Source of the DNA: NORP309 sp964564165
Lineage (GTDB): Bacteria > Pseudomonadota > Gammaproteobacteria > Xanthomonadales > Marinicellaceae
Length of the DNA: 31,332 nucleotides
NCBI GenBank assembly: GCA_964564165.1
Contig: CAZLZZ010000018.1
Span: forward strand, 1 to 31,332
Direction: 5' to 3'
The notes under the pieces were generated by a model. It did not search any database and was not told the origin of the DNA. It worked only from the letters and a program-made list of their open reading frames with translations. This document shows, piece after piece, positions 1-7,349 of this stretch (positions are counted from its first letter, which is position 1; each line of letters opens with the position of its first letter). The position numbers were made by a program, and so were the translations under genes.

Positions 1-13
1 GGACAAGCTCCTA

Positions 14-37
14 GTACCGCAATTAATAAGTCCTGTC
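14..37 (+). repeat. IS630 left terminal inverted repeat
   Basis: It matches the reverse complement of 1554-1577 at 22 of 24 positions, including an unbroken run of 16 bases ending in AAGTCCTGTC. The preceding TA at 12-13 is the left copy of the target duplication. Confidence 0.88.
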
Positions 38-234
38 TAATTTAGACAATCTAGTTTTCTCATTTTTTTAGGCTTTACCCGTTTTAATACCAATAAGTTT
101 TTGTTTTCGATCTCCCATTCCATTTCTTCACCTTTTTCTAAACCAATTGATTCCGCAATTGCTGCTGGCATATTTACATAATATGATTTATTTGTTGGCC
201 TTTGTACTTTTTGAATTTTAATTTTGTATCCCAT
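37..234 (-). CDS. AbrB/MazE-type SpoVT-AbrB DNA-binding protein inside the IS
   Basis: A 65-residue basic protein with the swapped-hairpin AbrB fold pattern: an N-terminal KIQKVQRPTNKSYYVNMP strand-loop, then AAIAESIGLEKGEEMEWEIE and a basic tail. Proteins of this family act as transition-state regulators or as the antitoxin half of toxin-antitoxin pairs; no toxin gene is seen beside it. The start is placed at ATG 234 because AGGA lies six bases upstream; the in-frame TTG at 240 directly abuts that AGGA and is less likely. The stop touches the left inverted repeat, so the gene is cargo of the IS. It is divergent from the transposase, and a long palindrome (257-282) lies between them. Inference: it binds that palindrome and controls both genes. 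Confidence 0.75.
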   Translation of the reverse strand: MGYKIKIQKVQRPTNKSYYVNMPAAIAESIGLEKGEEMEWEIENKNLLVLKRVKPKKMRKLDCLN

Positions 235-256
235 TTTCAATCCTGTGTTGTTAATT

Positions 257-291
257 TATATATAGTATATATACTATATATATGGTATAAT
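257..291 (+). promoter_or_regulatory. 26-bp palindrome next to the transposase -10 box
   Basis: Positions 257-282 form a perfect palindrome centred on GTATATATAC. A TATAAT box follows at 286-291, 29 bases before the transposase ATG, so the palindrome covers the expected -35 zone. It also lies just upstream of the divergent AbrB-like gene. AbrB-family dimers bind AT-rich symmetric DNA, so this is a good candidate operator; binding is inferred. Confidence 0.6.
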
Positions 292-319
292 TATAGCAAT
301 TCAAACTCCTAAAAAATCA

Positions 320-1546
320 ATGAAAAATATTTATCCAATAGAGTATACAGAAATTATAAAAAATTTCTTAGAGTCGATTACTAGACAACACAATATAGCA
401 AAATCAAAACACAGGCGAGCTAATATCATCCTTTTAATTCACATTTATTCATGCAACCATTACATCGCCAATCAAATTGGTTGTTCATATAGAACTATCA
501 CAAGGTGGAAAAATAGAGCCATTAAATTTTTATCAAAATTACCCAAGGATATATCTGAATTAAATGATGATTTACTTATGGAAATGCTCAGTGATAAACC
601 CAGATCAGGTAGGCCTTGTGAATTTACGCCTGAACAACTTTGCTTGGTCATGAGAATTGCACTCGAAAAACCCGATGATTCTAATAGACCAATTACATTT
701 TGGACTGCAAGAGAAATTGCAAATGAAACCATCAAGAGAAAGATTGTTGATTATATTTCATCTAGTACAGTCTCAAACCTTCTTAGGAATGCCGATATTA
801 GACCACATAAATCAAGATACTGGCTAAATCCTAAAATTGATGATGAAGCAAAGTTTCACCAAGAGATCAAAGAAATATGTAGTATTTATGAAAATATTGA
901 GCAACTTCAAAAGGAAAACACAATAGTTGTTTCAATAGATGAAAAAACAGGGATGCAAGCAACTGAACGTATTGCACCAGATAAGCCACATATAAAAGGA
1001 AGCATTGCAAAATTAGAATTTGAGTATAAGCGTCATGGTACACAATGTTTAATCCCGTCATTTAATATATTAACTGGAAAAATAATAGAATATCATATTG
1101 GTTTCACACGAACTGAAGATGTATTTGTAGGGCATGTTAAAAATACAATAAATATATCTCCTGAGTCAAAATGGATATTGGTAATGGATCAATTAAACAC
1201 TCATAAATCTGAAGGGCTAGTCAGATTATTTGCAGAAATTAACGGTTATAAAGGCGACTTGGGAAAGAAAGGAAAAATTGGTATTTTAGAGAATCAAAAA
1301 ACCAGAACCGAATTTTTAACTAAAAAGGATCAGAAAATCAGGATTCAATTTACGCCAAAACACTGTTCATGGATGAATCAAATAGAAATATGGTTTGGCA
1401 TTTTTCATAGAAAGGCTTTGGCAAGAAAAAGTTTTAAATCTATTGAAGAGCTAATACAAAGAACGAAGGAATTTATTGAATATTTTAATAGAACTATGGC
1501 CAAACCTTTCAAGTGGACTTACAAAGGTAAGCCTTTTATGGCATAA
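320..1546 (+). CDS. IS630-family DDE transposase
   Basis: A 408-residue transposase. The N-terminal part holds helix-turn-helix segments (about residues 45-70, with a second around 95-165 including the RSGRP linker), followed by an RNase-H-like DDE domain. Candidate catalytic residues are D207 (SIDEKTGMQA), D290 (VMDQLNTH) and E356 (HCSWMNQIEIWF), the normal IS630 motif set. The second-D to E spacing is 65 because of an insert containing LGKKGKIGIL, which is typical of one IS630 subgroup. The reading frame is intact, so it may be active. The ATG at 320 has no strong ribosome-binding site, which is common for transposases. The stop lies 8 bases before the right inverted repeat. Confidence 0.93.
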   Translation: MKNIYPIEYTEIIKNFLESITRQHNIAKSKHRRANIILLIHIYSCNHYIANQIGCSYRTITRWKNRAIKFLSKLPKDISELNDDLLMEMLSDKPRSGRPCEFTPEQLCLVMRIALEKPDDSNRPITFWTAREIANETIKRKIVDYISSSTVSNLLRNADIRPHKSRYWLNPKIDDEAKFHQEIKEICSIYENIEQLQKENTIVVSIDEKTGMQATERIAPDKPHIKGSIAKLEFEYKRHGTQCLIPSFNILTGKIIEYHIGFTRTEDVFVGHVKNTINISPESKWILVMDQLNTHKSEGLVRLFAEINGYKGDLGKKGKIGILENQKTRTEFLTKKDQKIRIQFTPKHCSWMNQIEIWFGIFHRKALARKSFKSIEELIQRTKEFIEYFNRTMAKPFKWTYKGKPFMA

Positions 1547-1553
1547 ATGCTCG

Positions 1554-1577
1554 GACAGGACTTATTAATTGTAGTAC
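1554..1577 (-). repeat. IS630 right terminal inverted repeat
   Basis: Reverse complement of the left end (14-37) with two mismatches. It is followed by TA at 1578-1579, the right copy of the target duplication. Confidence 0.88.
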
Positions 1578-1587
1578 TAGAAATGCA

Positions 1588-1601
1588 CGCGATAAATCGC
1601 G
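1588..1601. repeat. Short palindromic repeat (CGCGAT / ATCGCG)
   Basis: CGCGATAAATCGCG forms 6-base arms around AA, nine bases outside the IS target site. It resembles the REP-like palindromes elsewhere in the window (12238, 17147, 31302) in size and form but has its own stem sequence. Confidence 0.45.
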
Positions 1602-1674
1602 CACCTACAAATCACAACGTGAAAACTGATATCTGCATTGATGGTATAATTTAGCTCTGCCTTTTGTTGGAAAT

Positions 1675-1775
1675 CAAAAGTAGTTATCGCACAGCGACGC
1701 GGCGACACAGCGGAAGACCAAAAGCAATTGTCCGCAGATGAACGCAAATAACGCAGATAAAAAAACCGCAGATTT
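1675..1775. repeat. Low-complexity intergenic repeat built of CGCAGAT / CGCGGCGACAC words
   Basis: This stretch is built from recurring words (CGACGCGGCGACACAGCG, CCGCAGATGAACGC, AACGCAGAT, CCGCAGATT). Such word-like intergenic repeats are scattered through many environmental proteobacterial genomes. The minus-strand open frame across it (1577-1786) has no protein-like features and is not called. The rest of the 1580-2016 gap holds only the palindrome, hairpins and terminator listed separately. Confidence 0.4.
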
Positions 1776-1826
1776 GATTCCACCAAGCGAGTTTATAAAT
1801 TATTGACTAAAACCAGACTTTTATTC

Positions 1827-1886
1827 GTATCATCCGTGATACTCTCCTTCTTCCGTGAAGGTTTATATGAAAATTCTTCCCAGAAG
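1827..1886. repeat. Run of three small hairpins
   Basis: Seen: GTATCA-TCCG-TGATAC at 1827-1842, CCTTC-TTCCGT-GAAGG at 1846-1861, and CTTC-CCA-GAAG at 1876-1886. Three successive stem-loops within 60 bases is more than expected by chance in AT-rich DNA. It could be a dispersed repeat unit or part of a small structured RNA; I cannot tell which. Confidence 0.4.
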
Positions 1887-1977
1887 GATTTTTCCTCGCT
1901 ACGAATACTTTCTCGGTCAAACTCCTGATTACAATAAAATTATTAAACAAACACCTTGTTTTATCAACCCATCTATA

Positions 1978-2005
1978 AAAAAGAGCCGCATTTGCGACTC
2001 TTTTT
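1978..2005 (-). terminator. Rho-independent terminator, usable in both directions
   Basis: A hairpin with A-rich and T-rich flanks: AAAAAGAG.CGC-ATTT-GCG.CTCTTTTT. On the minus strand it ends in a run of T and sits 12 bases after the stop of the small secreted-protein gene (2017-2234), so it probably ends that transcript. Confidence 0.75.
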
Positions 2006-2016
2006 AGTTGTTGCCT

Positions 2017-2234
2017 TTATTTACATACGATTATGTACTTTGGTTTTGCTCCTGTTCCATCACCGATTCCTTTTTGTTCGGCTTGACTGGTGTCGGTTAT
2101 TACCTGAACTAGTATACACTTTGGTTTTGCGGGTTTGTTCTTTGATTCGGCTCCTGTGCCCTCCCCAATTCCTGCATAAGCTGTAGTGCTAATTAATGTA
2201 AAAAAAAAGCCGTAGTTAATATTGTTGTTTTCAT
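2017..2234 (-). pseudogene. Small secreted GTGA-motif protein gene, frameshifted in a poly-T run
   Basis: ATG at 2234 opens MKTTILTTAFF and runs into a nine-T homopolymer (coding strand; 2200-2208). The original frame then stops after two more residues (LH). Adding one T would give a 72-residue protein: a signal peptide with an AYA cleavage site at residues 19-21, then GIGEGTGAESKNKPAKPKC, and a second copy, GIGDGTGAKPKYIIVCK, at the C terminus. The duplicated GIG(E/D)GTGA motif and the clean signal peptide argue that it is or recently was a real gene. It starts 4 bases after the DUF6502-like gene, so the two are likely co-transcribed, and a terminator follows. The shift may be a sequencing error, a true mutation, or a slippage site. 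Confidence 0.6.
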
Positions 2235-2238
2235 GGTT

Positions 2239-3048
2239 TTATACCTCGTTGTCATTATTAAATATAAAGGTTGAGATACCTATTTCATTGTTTAGGTCTT
2301 CAACCTCTGATTGTGAATAATCCTTTTCTTCGTAACTATCAATCAATTGTTGATATTCACGAAAATGCTCCCTTGCCAGTTCTCTTAGCTCATCGGTTAG
2401 CTTTCTGCGATTTATTGGGCTTATAGAATTAGATAAATAGCTCATTTGATATAGGGTTTCATCAGTGGATTTAGCTTTATAATTGTGCTGGATAGTTTGT
2501 GAGATTCTATTCATGAAATGAGCTAGTATATTGACAACTGAATCAGGAGTTAATAACGATTTGGTTGGCAAAGATGTAAGAAAACGAATGCTACTATCAA
2601 CTTTTTTAACCAAGCCCATAGTTATTATGTTGTCCAACATTGATTTAGAAGTAATAATATTATCAAGTGGTTTGGTATTGTTGAAAGCAGCTGTATAGGA
2701 GCCGAATTTACCGTAAATGGGTATTAAACCATTTTCATACTTACCAGATAGTTTTTTTAATTCGCCAATCAATAAATCATAATAAAGACTGCGTTTGTTT
2801 TGTTTATTATGAAGATTGACCTGATCCAAATATTTTTTAACAACATGGCGTGAAAATCCTGTGGATAAATACACCGATGACTTGGTTTTGGTTTTTTCAT
2901 AGGCATGATTTACGTAGTGAGATATAAAACCCTCTACCACATCATTGCCGTCTATGCCTAAATCATGCAGCAAGCCACTTAAGCCCTGATAAAATTTTGT
3001 GGGTAATTTTTTGGATTGGAAGTTTTTAAGTTGGAAAATATTGTTCAT
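2239..3048 (-). CDS. DUF6502-like putative regulator
   Basis: A 269-residue soluble protein of unknown function. The pattern fits DUF6502: an N-terminal helical segment (HDLGIDGNDVVEGFISHYVNHAYEK), a winged-helix-like stretch with SSVYLSTGFSRHVVKKYL near residues 56-75, a middle section ending in a ILDEL/GLV-type helix (SMLDNIITMGLVKKV), and a C-terminal IGISTFIFNND strand corresponding to the family's GvYff end. From general knowledge, DUF6502 genes often sit next to genes for secreted glycine-rich or DUF5666 proteins. Here a small secreted GTGA-motif gene follows 4 bases later. It is divergent from a second, shorter gene of similar pattern at 3191. The assignment rests on pattern recall, not a profile search. 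Confidence 0.6.
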   Translation of the reverse strand: MNNIFQLKNFQSKKLPTKFYQGLSGLLHDLGIDGNDVVEGFISHYVNHAYEKTKTKSSVYLSTGFSRHVVKKYLDQVNLHNKQNKRSLYYDLLIGELKKLSGKYENGLIPIYGKFGSYTAAFNNTKPLDNIITSKSMLDNIITMGLVKKVDSSIRFLTSLPTKSLLTPDSVVNILAHFMNRISQTIQHNYKAKSTDETLYQMSYLSNSISPINRRKLTDELRELAREHFREYQQLIDSYEEKDYSQSEVEDLNNEIGISTFIFNNDNEV

Positions 3049-3106
3049 AATTTAATCATAGTAAATTAACTATAACGACAAAGCATATAGGACATAGCAA
3101 CATTAT

Positions 3107-3175
3107 ATTTATCGTAACTTTTCACGATAGTTTAACACAGGCAATTGTGATTTAATAGAACTAATTATTTATCGT
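3107..3175. promoter_or_regulatory. TATCGT operator-like sites between divergent DUF6502-like genes
   Basis: The 142-base divergent spacer has an inverted pair, TATCGT at 3110-3115 and ACGATA at 3124-3129, with 8 bases between. A third TATCGT lies at 3170-3175, in the longer direct repeat ATTTATCGT (3107-3115 and 3167-3175). The last site is 15 bases before the 3191 start. Three matching half-sites between two putative DNA-binding proteins suggest autoregulation; that is inference. Confidence 0.45.
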
Positions 3176-3190
3176 CCACTTAAAATACTT

Positions 3191-3694
3191 ATGTTACAAC
3201 AGTTATTAGAAGATTTAACCAAGGTATCAGGCTCTGTTAACAAAGAGCAAAGTCATAAAGTTGTCTGCAAAGCCATAGCTAATTATTGTTTAGAAAACAA
3301 TATGAAGGTTGCACAGTTCCAGAATGAATTTTTAATACAAATAGTTACAGAATCAAGAAAAAACAATCCTGATTATAGCAATGTGCGAATAGCTGCCTCA
3401 ACTGGGATAGATAGACGCTCCATCAATAGGCTATTAAAAGGCGAGAATCTTTATAGAAATCATGCAAAAGAAGACATTGTCATGAGTTATATACAGTCCT
3501 ATTGCCTCAAACATAAAACCAGTAGGATTAATAAAATGGGGAAATTTGAAACCTTTCAATACTACTGTATTGTTGTTGCAAATGGCACCTTAACCCAAAG
3601 GGCAATAGCAGATGAGTTGATTAGCCAAGGGCGAATCATTGACGAAGGGATGTATTATAGAGTTTTTAAGAACAATACAACAATAGAACAATAG
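3191..3694 (+). CDS. Short DUF6502-like protein with HTH segment
   Basis: A 167-residue protein that I do not recognise firmly. Residues 61-85 (YSNVRIAASTGIDRRSINRLLKGE) align in pattern with VYLSTGFSRHVVKKYL of the divergent neighbour, and the following KMGKFETFQYYCIVVANGTLTQRAIADELISQG matches the middle part of DUF6502 proteins. The C-terminal third of that family is missing, so it is either a short paralogue or a truncated copy. No membrane segment or signal peptide. The start at ATG 3191 follows the last TATCGT site. priA lies 110 bases downstream without a visible terminator between them. Confidence 0.5.
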   Translation: MLQQLLEDLTKVSGSVNKEQSHKVVCKAIANYCLENNMKVAQFQNEFLIQIVTESRKNNPDYSNVRIAASTGIDRRSINRLLKGENLYRNHAKEDIVMSYIQSYCLKHKTSRINKMGKFETFQYYCIVVANGTLTQRAIADELISQGRIIDEGMYYRVFKNNTTIEQ

Positions 3695-3804
3695 TTAGAC
3701 CGTCCTAAAACATCAGTTATTAACAAAAACTATAGATAGCTCTGTTGGCCCAAAAATCTCAAAATAAACCTTGTTTTATTTTGCCATTAATCTAACATAG
3801 CAAT

Positions 3805-5997
3805 ATGCCTTCAAACAATCAAAAAACCATACAAGTTGCCCTGCCTATTCCTTTTGCAGACAGTTTGACTTATTTGCTTCCTGATACTGTTTCTTTTGAT
3901 AAAATCGATGTTGGTGCAAGGGTAATTGTTCCTTTTAGGAATAAAAAAATGGTTGCAATAGTTATCAGCAAAGAACAAAGTTCATACACCAAAAGATTAA
4001 AATCCATAGACTCTGTTTTAGATTACGGTGGTTTTTTACCAACCAAAACTTTGCGATTTATGCGGCAGGTTCACCACTATTATATAACACCACTGGGAGA
4101 GGTCATCTTTACTGGCATTCCTAAATGGTTTAAGAATATCAACAACCCAGACTTACCCAAAGAAATTTGGTGGCAAATCAAAAAACCATTGAAACTATCA
4201 GAAATCCAAGATGCTTTCAAAAGTACAAAGCAACAAAGTATCTTCAAGTACTTACAAGACAACGGACCTCTGCAAAGCAAGTCAATGACACATATCGAAT
4301 CAACAGCCTCCACGCAATGCCAAGCTCTGTTCAAAAAAGGCCATTTATTACAATCTGACTTATGCTTTGTTGATTCAGAACCTCCACCTGACCCAGATTT
4401 TGTATTGACAACCGATCAAGCCAAAGCAATTAATCATATCAGTGCCAATAATGGCTTTGAGTGTTTTTTACTAGATGGCATTACTGGTTCTGGCAAGACT
4501 GAAGTTTATATTCGCTTAGTTAAGCAACTGATGACACAAAACAAACAAGCTTTAGTGCTGGTTCCTGAGATTGGTTTAACCCCGCAGTTGTTTCACGAGT
4601 TTGCCAAACGTATTCATGGCCGTGTTGCGGTATTTCATTCTGGCTTAACTCCAGTTGCAAGAGCACGGGCATGGATAAAAGCCAAGTCTGGTGAAATTGA
4701 TGTGATTGTTGCCACCCGTTCAGGAATCTTTACACCATTCACTGATCTTGGCATGATTATTGTCGATGAAGAACACGATTTAAGTTTTAAACAGCAAGAA
4801 GGTTTTCGTTATTCTGCCCGAGATTTGGCAGTTATGCGTGGGAAATTAGAAAACATTCCTGTCATATTAGGCTCGGCCACTCCCTCATTGGAATCCTTCA
4901 ACAATGCCGTTAAAAGAAAATATCAATGGCTGAAACTCAGGGAACGCACCAATAAACAAGCATTGCCCAAAATCACAGTATTGGATGTTCGCTCACACAC
5001 AATGCACAAAGGATTGTCCAAACAAGTATTGGTTCAAATTGATGAAGAAATCAAAAAAGGCAACCAAACTTTGGTCTTTTTAAACCGCCGTGGCTGGTCA
5101 CCAAAACTCAGCTGCCAAGACTGCGGATGGGTTGCAGAATGTGATGAGTGCGATACCTATTTAACCTACCATAAACACATCAACCGATTGCGTTGCCACC
5201 ATTGTGAACGCGTTTATGGTATTCCTGAATTTTGCACAGGATGCGGCTCCCAAAAGGTACAAAACATGGGTGTTGGTACAGAAAAAATTCACCATGGATT
5301 AATGGAACATTTAAAAGGTGTCAAAGTGATTCGGGTAGACAGAGATACCGTGAAAACGCCCAATCAATGGCAGCGAACCGTGGATGAAATCAAATCAGGC
5401 GAGCCTTGTGTGATGGTTGGCACACAAATGTTATCCAAGGGCCATGACTTTCCCAACCTGACATTGGTGGTGATAGTCAATGTCGATAACAGTTTTTTTT
5501 CCATAGATTTTCGCGCTACCGAACACTTATCGCAATTAATGATACAGGTCTCTGGTAGAGCAGGTCGAAAAGACAAGTTGGGCAAAGTCATTATCCAAAG
5601 CCAATGCCCACAACACGAATTTTTCAAGCTATTATTGGGAAAAAGTTATCAAGATTACGCTTTACACGAATTAACACAAAGGGCCGAAACAGGGTTTCCA
5701 CCTGCCAGCTTCATGGCGATAATCCGTGGCCGCAGCAAAAACGAAAAAACCGTCAATGACTTCTTTGAAACCATACTCATCAATACCCGAGAGAATCCAA
5801 CAGTCTGCATCATGGGCCCCATTCCCGCGCCCATGTACAAAAAAATGGGCCAATATCAAATGCAACTCATCTTCAATGGCAATGACCGCAAATCCCTACA
5901 CACCAGTTTAAAACAAATCATAGAATTCCTGAGGAATAATAAAATATGCAATAATGTTATTTGGAGCTTGGATTTGGATCCTATTAATTTGAGTTAG
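3805..5997 (+). CDS. priA: Primosomal protein N', replication restart helicase
   Basis: A 730-residue superfamily-2 helicase, close to the usual 732 residues of gammaproteobacterial PriA. It recognises stalled forks and D-loops and reloads the replicative helicase. In order: an N-terminal 3'-DNA-binding domain (about 1-105), a winged helix, the helicase core with Walker A GITGSGKTE (K231), DEEH at 321-324, LGSATPS, eight cysteines of the two zinc sites (CQDC, CDEC, CHHC, CTGC, about residues 437-480), and GRAGR motif VI. The C terminus is WSLDLDPINLS. All key residues are present. It is convergent with the accessory stretch to its right, and a decayed copy of its last codons occurs at 7350-7400. 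Confidence 0.97.
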   Translation: MPSNNQKTIQVALPIPFADSLTYLLPDTVSFDKIDVGARVIVPFRNKKMVAIVISKEQSSYTKRLKSIDSVLDYGGFLPTKTLRFMRQVHHYYITPLGEVIFTGIPKWFKNINNPDLPKEIWWQIKKPLKLSEIQDAFKSTKQQSIFKYLQDNGPLQSKSMTHIESTASTQCQALFKKGHLLQSDLCFVDSEPPPDPDFVLTTDQAKAINHISANNGFECFLLDGITGSGKTEVYIRLVKQLMTQNKQALVLVPEIGLTPQLFHEFAKRIHGRVAVFHSGLTPVARARAWIKAKSGEIDVIVATRSGIFTPFTDLGMIIVDEEHDLSFKQQEGFRYSARDLAVMRGKLENIPVILGSATPSLESFNNAVKRKYQWLKLRERTNKQALPKITVLDVRSHTMHKGLSKQVLVQIDEEIKKGNQTLVFLNRRGWSPKLSCQDCGWVAECDECDTYLTYHKHINRLRCHHCERVYGIPEFCTGCGSQKVQNMGVGTEKIHHGLMEHLKGVKVIRVDRDTVKTPNQWQRTVDEIKSGEPCVMVGTQMLSKGHDFPNLTLVVIVNVDNSFFSIDFRATEHLSQLMIQVSGRAGRKDKLGKVIIQSQCPQHEFFKLLLGKSYQDYALHELTQRAETGFPPASFMAIIRGRSKNEKTVNDFFETILINTRENPTVCIMGPIPAPMYKKMGQYQMQLIFNGNDRKSLHTSLKQIIEFLRNNKICNNVIWSLDLDPINLS

Positions 5998-6013
5998 GAG
6001 TTCTATTAGGGTT

Positions 6014-6250
6014 TTAAGTAACACAGAGGTTCACGGAGGAGGCACGGAGATTCACAGAGGTTTATTTTTATTTTTTAAAAGTTTCAATAATATTTTCAGC
6101 TCTAAAATAAATATTTATTCCACATTTGACAAATACATCTCCAACAGGGTCTTTATCCAATTTTAAGTGGTATATAAAATGAACCAGATGTTCTTTATTT
6201 AATTGTTCACCATTTTCTCATCTCTATTATTAAGCCTCTGTGAAGCTCCG
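6014..6250. repeat. Pair of inverted CACAGAGG-type repeats around a 160-bp core
   Basis: Right after priA, 6020-6061 is built of the words ACACAGAGG, TTCACGGAGG, CACGGAG and TTCACAGAGG. The same word returns inverted at 6231-6250 (TAAGCCTCTGTGAAGCTCCG), so ACGGAG.TTCACAGAGG.TTA faces its own complement about 170 bases apart. The arrangement looks like a small non-autonomous element or two opposed copies of a dispersed repeat. No target duplication is clear. Confidence 0.4.
6068..6217 (-). pseudogene. Unidentified gene fragment between the inverted repeats
   Basis: A 49-codon open stretch on the minus strand with no usable start: a TGA directly precedes it. It reads as protein-like sequence containing KEHLVHFIYHLKLDKDPVGD and FVKCGINIYFRAENIIETF. 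I do not recognise the family. Its amino-acid mix looks like a real protein end rather than random AT-rich DNA, so a remnant is more likely than a live gene. Confidence 0.3.
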
Positions 6251-6275
6251 TTTTACAAAAAACTCAAACAGAACC

Positions 6276-6383
6276 CTACAAAACCAAACCCTTATGAACA
6301 CCAATTGGAATGGCATCCAACAATCATTTGGTGTATTTATTTGTAGGTTCTTGTAGATACTTTCTGCGGTATCATCTGCCCTA
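6276..6383 (-). pseudogene. Decayed copy of the 3' end of the double-ATPase ABC gene
   Basis: About 105 bases align with the last codons of the ABC gene at 8132-8230, at roughly three quarters identity by eye. Read on the minus strand it gives DTAESIYKNLQ, then after a one-base gap and a TGA, LLDAIPIGVHKGLVL. The intact gene has DTAENIYKNPQ and LLDAIPKGVPKDLVL. Identity stops where the RES toxin gene begins. It is a fragment only, with no promoter or start, and marks a duplicated junction (see 7350-7400). Confidence 0.8.
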
Positions 6384-6393
6384 TGTGAATATT

Positions 6394-6846
6394 TCACAAC
6401 AACCTATCATCCCAAAAGTAGTTTTCGGTGCGAATAAGTTTTACGTTTTTATCAAAATCATGGTGCTTGGTATTGATGATATAATTGTGTTCTTGTTGGA
6501 CAATGGCAGATGGGATTTTTAAAATAAGGCTAGTTTTATTTTGATACCATTGGCCGCCTATTTCTTGTAAATCTGCATAGGCTTGCATGGTATTCCATTT
6601 TTCTGGCAAGTCTTTACTTTTGATGCAATGAAGCAAATTATCATCATCGGCAACTGAAATAACCAAGATTTTATAGAGAACCGTTGGCTTAATCGCATTT
6701 CTATGCACCACAAGTTCTAGCGTTGATAGTGAGCGAGAAGAACTACAATAGAGCACATATTCACATTTTCTATTCCAACGATTGGCAGAGCCTGATGCTG
6801 TTAAATTTTTAGAGTATTCTTCGGTTGCGATTCTAAATAGTTCCAT
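6394..6846 (-). CDS. RES-domain toxin (NAD+-degrading type) of a type II toxin-antitoxin pair
   Basis: A 150-residue RES-family protein. Family members that have been studied degrade or phosphorylyse NAD+, or ADP-ribosylate targets, and arrest growth when their antitoxin is lost. Visible motif residues: R23 in GSANRWN, Y33 in YVLYCSSS, E44 in STLELVVH, S113 in KIPSAIV, and the EHNYIINTKHHDF end typical of the fold. Length is normal and the frame intact, so it looks functional. It starts 11 bases after the antitoxin stop and is surely co-transcribed with it. The pair is enclosed by decayed duplicates of the flanking genes, suggesting that it arrived as a unit. Confidence 0.88.
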   Translation of the reverse strand: MELFRIATEEYSKNLTASGSANRWNRKCEYVLYCSSSRSLSTLELVVHRNAIKPTVLYKILVISVADDDNLLHCIKSKDLPEKWNTMQAYADLQEIGGQWYQNKTSLILKIPSAIVQQEHNYIINTKHHDFDKNVKLIRTENYFWDDRLL

Positions 6847-6857
6847 TTATTGTTCTC

Positions 6858-7274
6858 TTAAATATTGTCACCATATTCCATAGCGGTCAATCTTTCATCA
6901 ACAAAACGGATACCTGTGATGGTTTGCAAAAAATCCACAGGTGCTTTGCCATCCAAATAGAAGTTTTCTGAAGTTAACCATTGCTTGAAATCTTGGCTTG
7001 TGCCGAATAATTTCTTGCCGTGTTTCATTAGTGACAACAAAGACAAAACATGTTCACGTAAACCAATATTGAGTTCTTGATTGGGTTTTTTATAGACTCG
7101 AAAGGTTTTGACATTGATATTTAACCAATGAGAAATTTCTTCATCATTAAACAACGAGGTGTCTTTTAAGGCTTGTAAATAGAAGCCATTAAAAGACGTA
7201 TCCTGTAATTGCTGTAATAATTGGCTATCGTTGATACCAACTGGTATAGACTTTTCTAATTGTATTGCGTGCAT
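6858..7274 (-). CDS. Xre/ParS-type antitoxin with C-terminal MbcA-like toxin-binding domain
   Basis: A 138-residue antitoxin, first gene of the pair with the RES toxin. The N-terminal half is helical with an HTH-like segment (EEISHWLNINVKTFRVYKK, about residues 45-65). The C-terminal DUF2384 part contains HVLSLLSLMKHGKKLFGTSQDFKQWL, DGKAPVDFLQTITGIRFVDERL and a final glycine-containing tail, matching the Xre-MbcA-ParS toxin-binding domain that plugs the RES active site. ATG at 7274. Such antitoxins usually repress their own promoter. Confidence 0.85.
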   Translation of the reverse strand: MHAIQLEKSIPVGINDSQLLQQLQDTSFNGFYLQALKDTSLFNDEEISHWLNINVKTFRVYKKPNQELNIGLREHVLSLLSLMKHGKKLFGTSQDFKQWLTSENFYLDGKAPVDFLQTITGIRFVDERLTAMEYGDNI

Positions 7275-7349
7275 ACAAACACCTTAAAATGAACTCTTAC
7301 ACACCATCATAGGTAGGTTTACCTTTCAGCACAAGTAATATTGCCTGTT

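Larger units (their letters stand above)
14..1577. mobile_element. IS630-family insertion sequence carrying an extra AbrB-type gene
   Basis: Seen: 24-base inverted repeats at 14-37 and 1554-1577 differ at only two positions, and each is bordered on its outer side by TA (12-13 and 1578-1579). This is the target duplication expected for IS630/Tc1-mariner elements. Between the ends lie a transposase (320-1546) and a divergent AbrB-like gene (37-234) whose stop codon abuts the left repeat. The element is therefore 1,564 bp and looks complete. Most IS630 elements carry only transposase, so the second gene is unusual. Confidence 0.9.

Noticed and set aside
37..234. Complete MazEF-type toxin-antitoxin pair in the IS
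   Set aside because: Only the AbrB/MazE-like part is present; the other gene is a transposase, not a toxin.
1577..1786. Minus-strand 69-codon frame next to the IS
   Set aside because: It runs through the repetitive CGCAGAT-word stretch and has no ribosome site or protein-like pattern.
1956..2186. Plus-strand hydrophobic 76-codon frame
   Set aside because: It is the mirror of the minus-strand signal-peptide gene at 2017-2234 and runs through the terminator.
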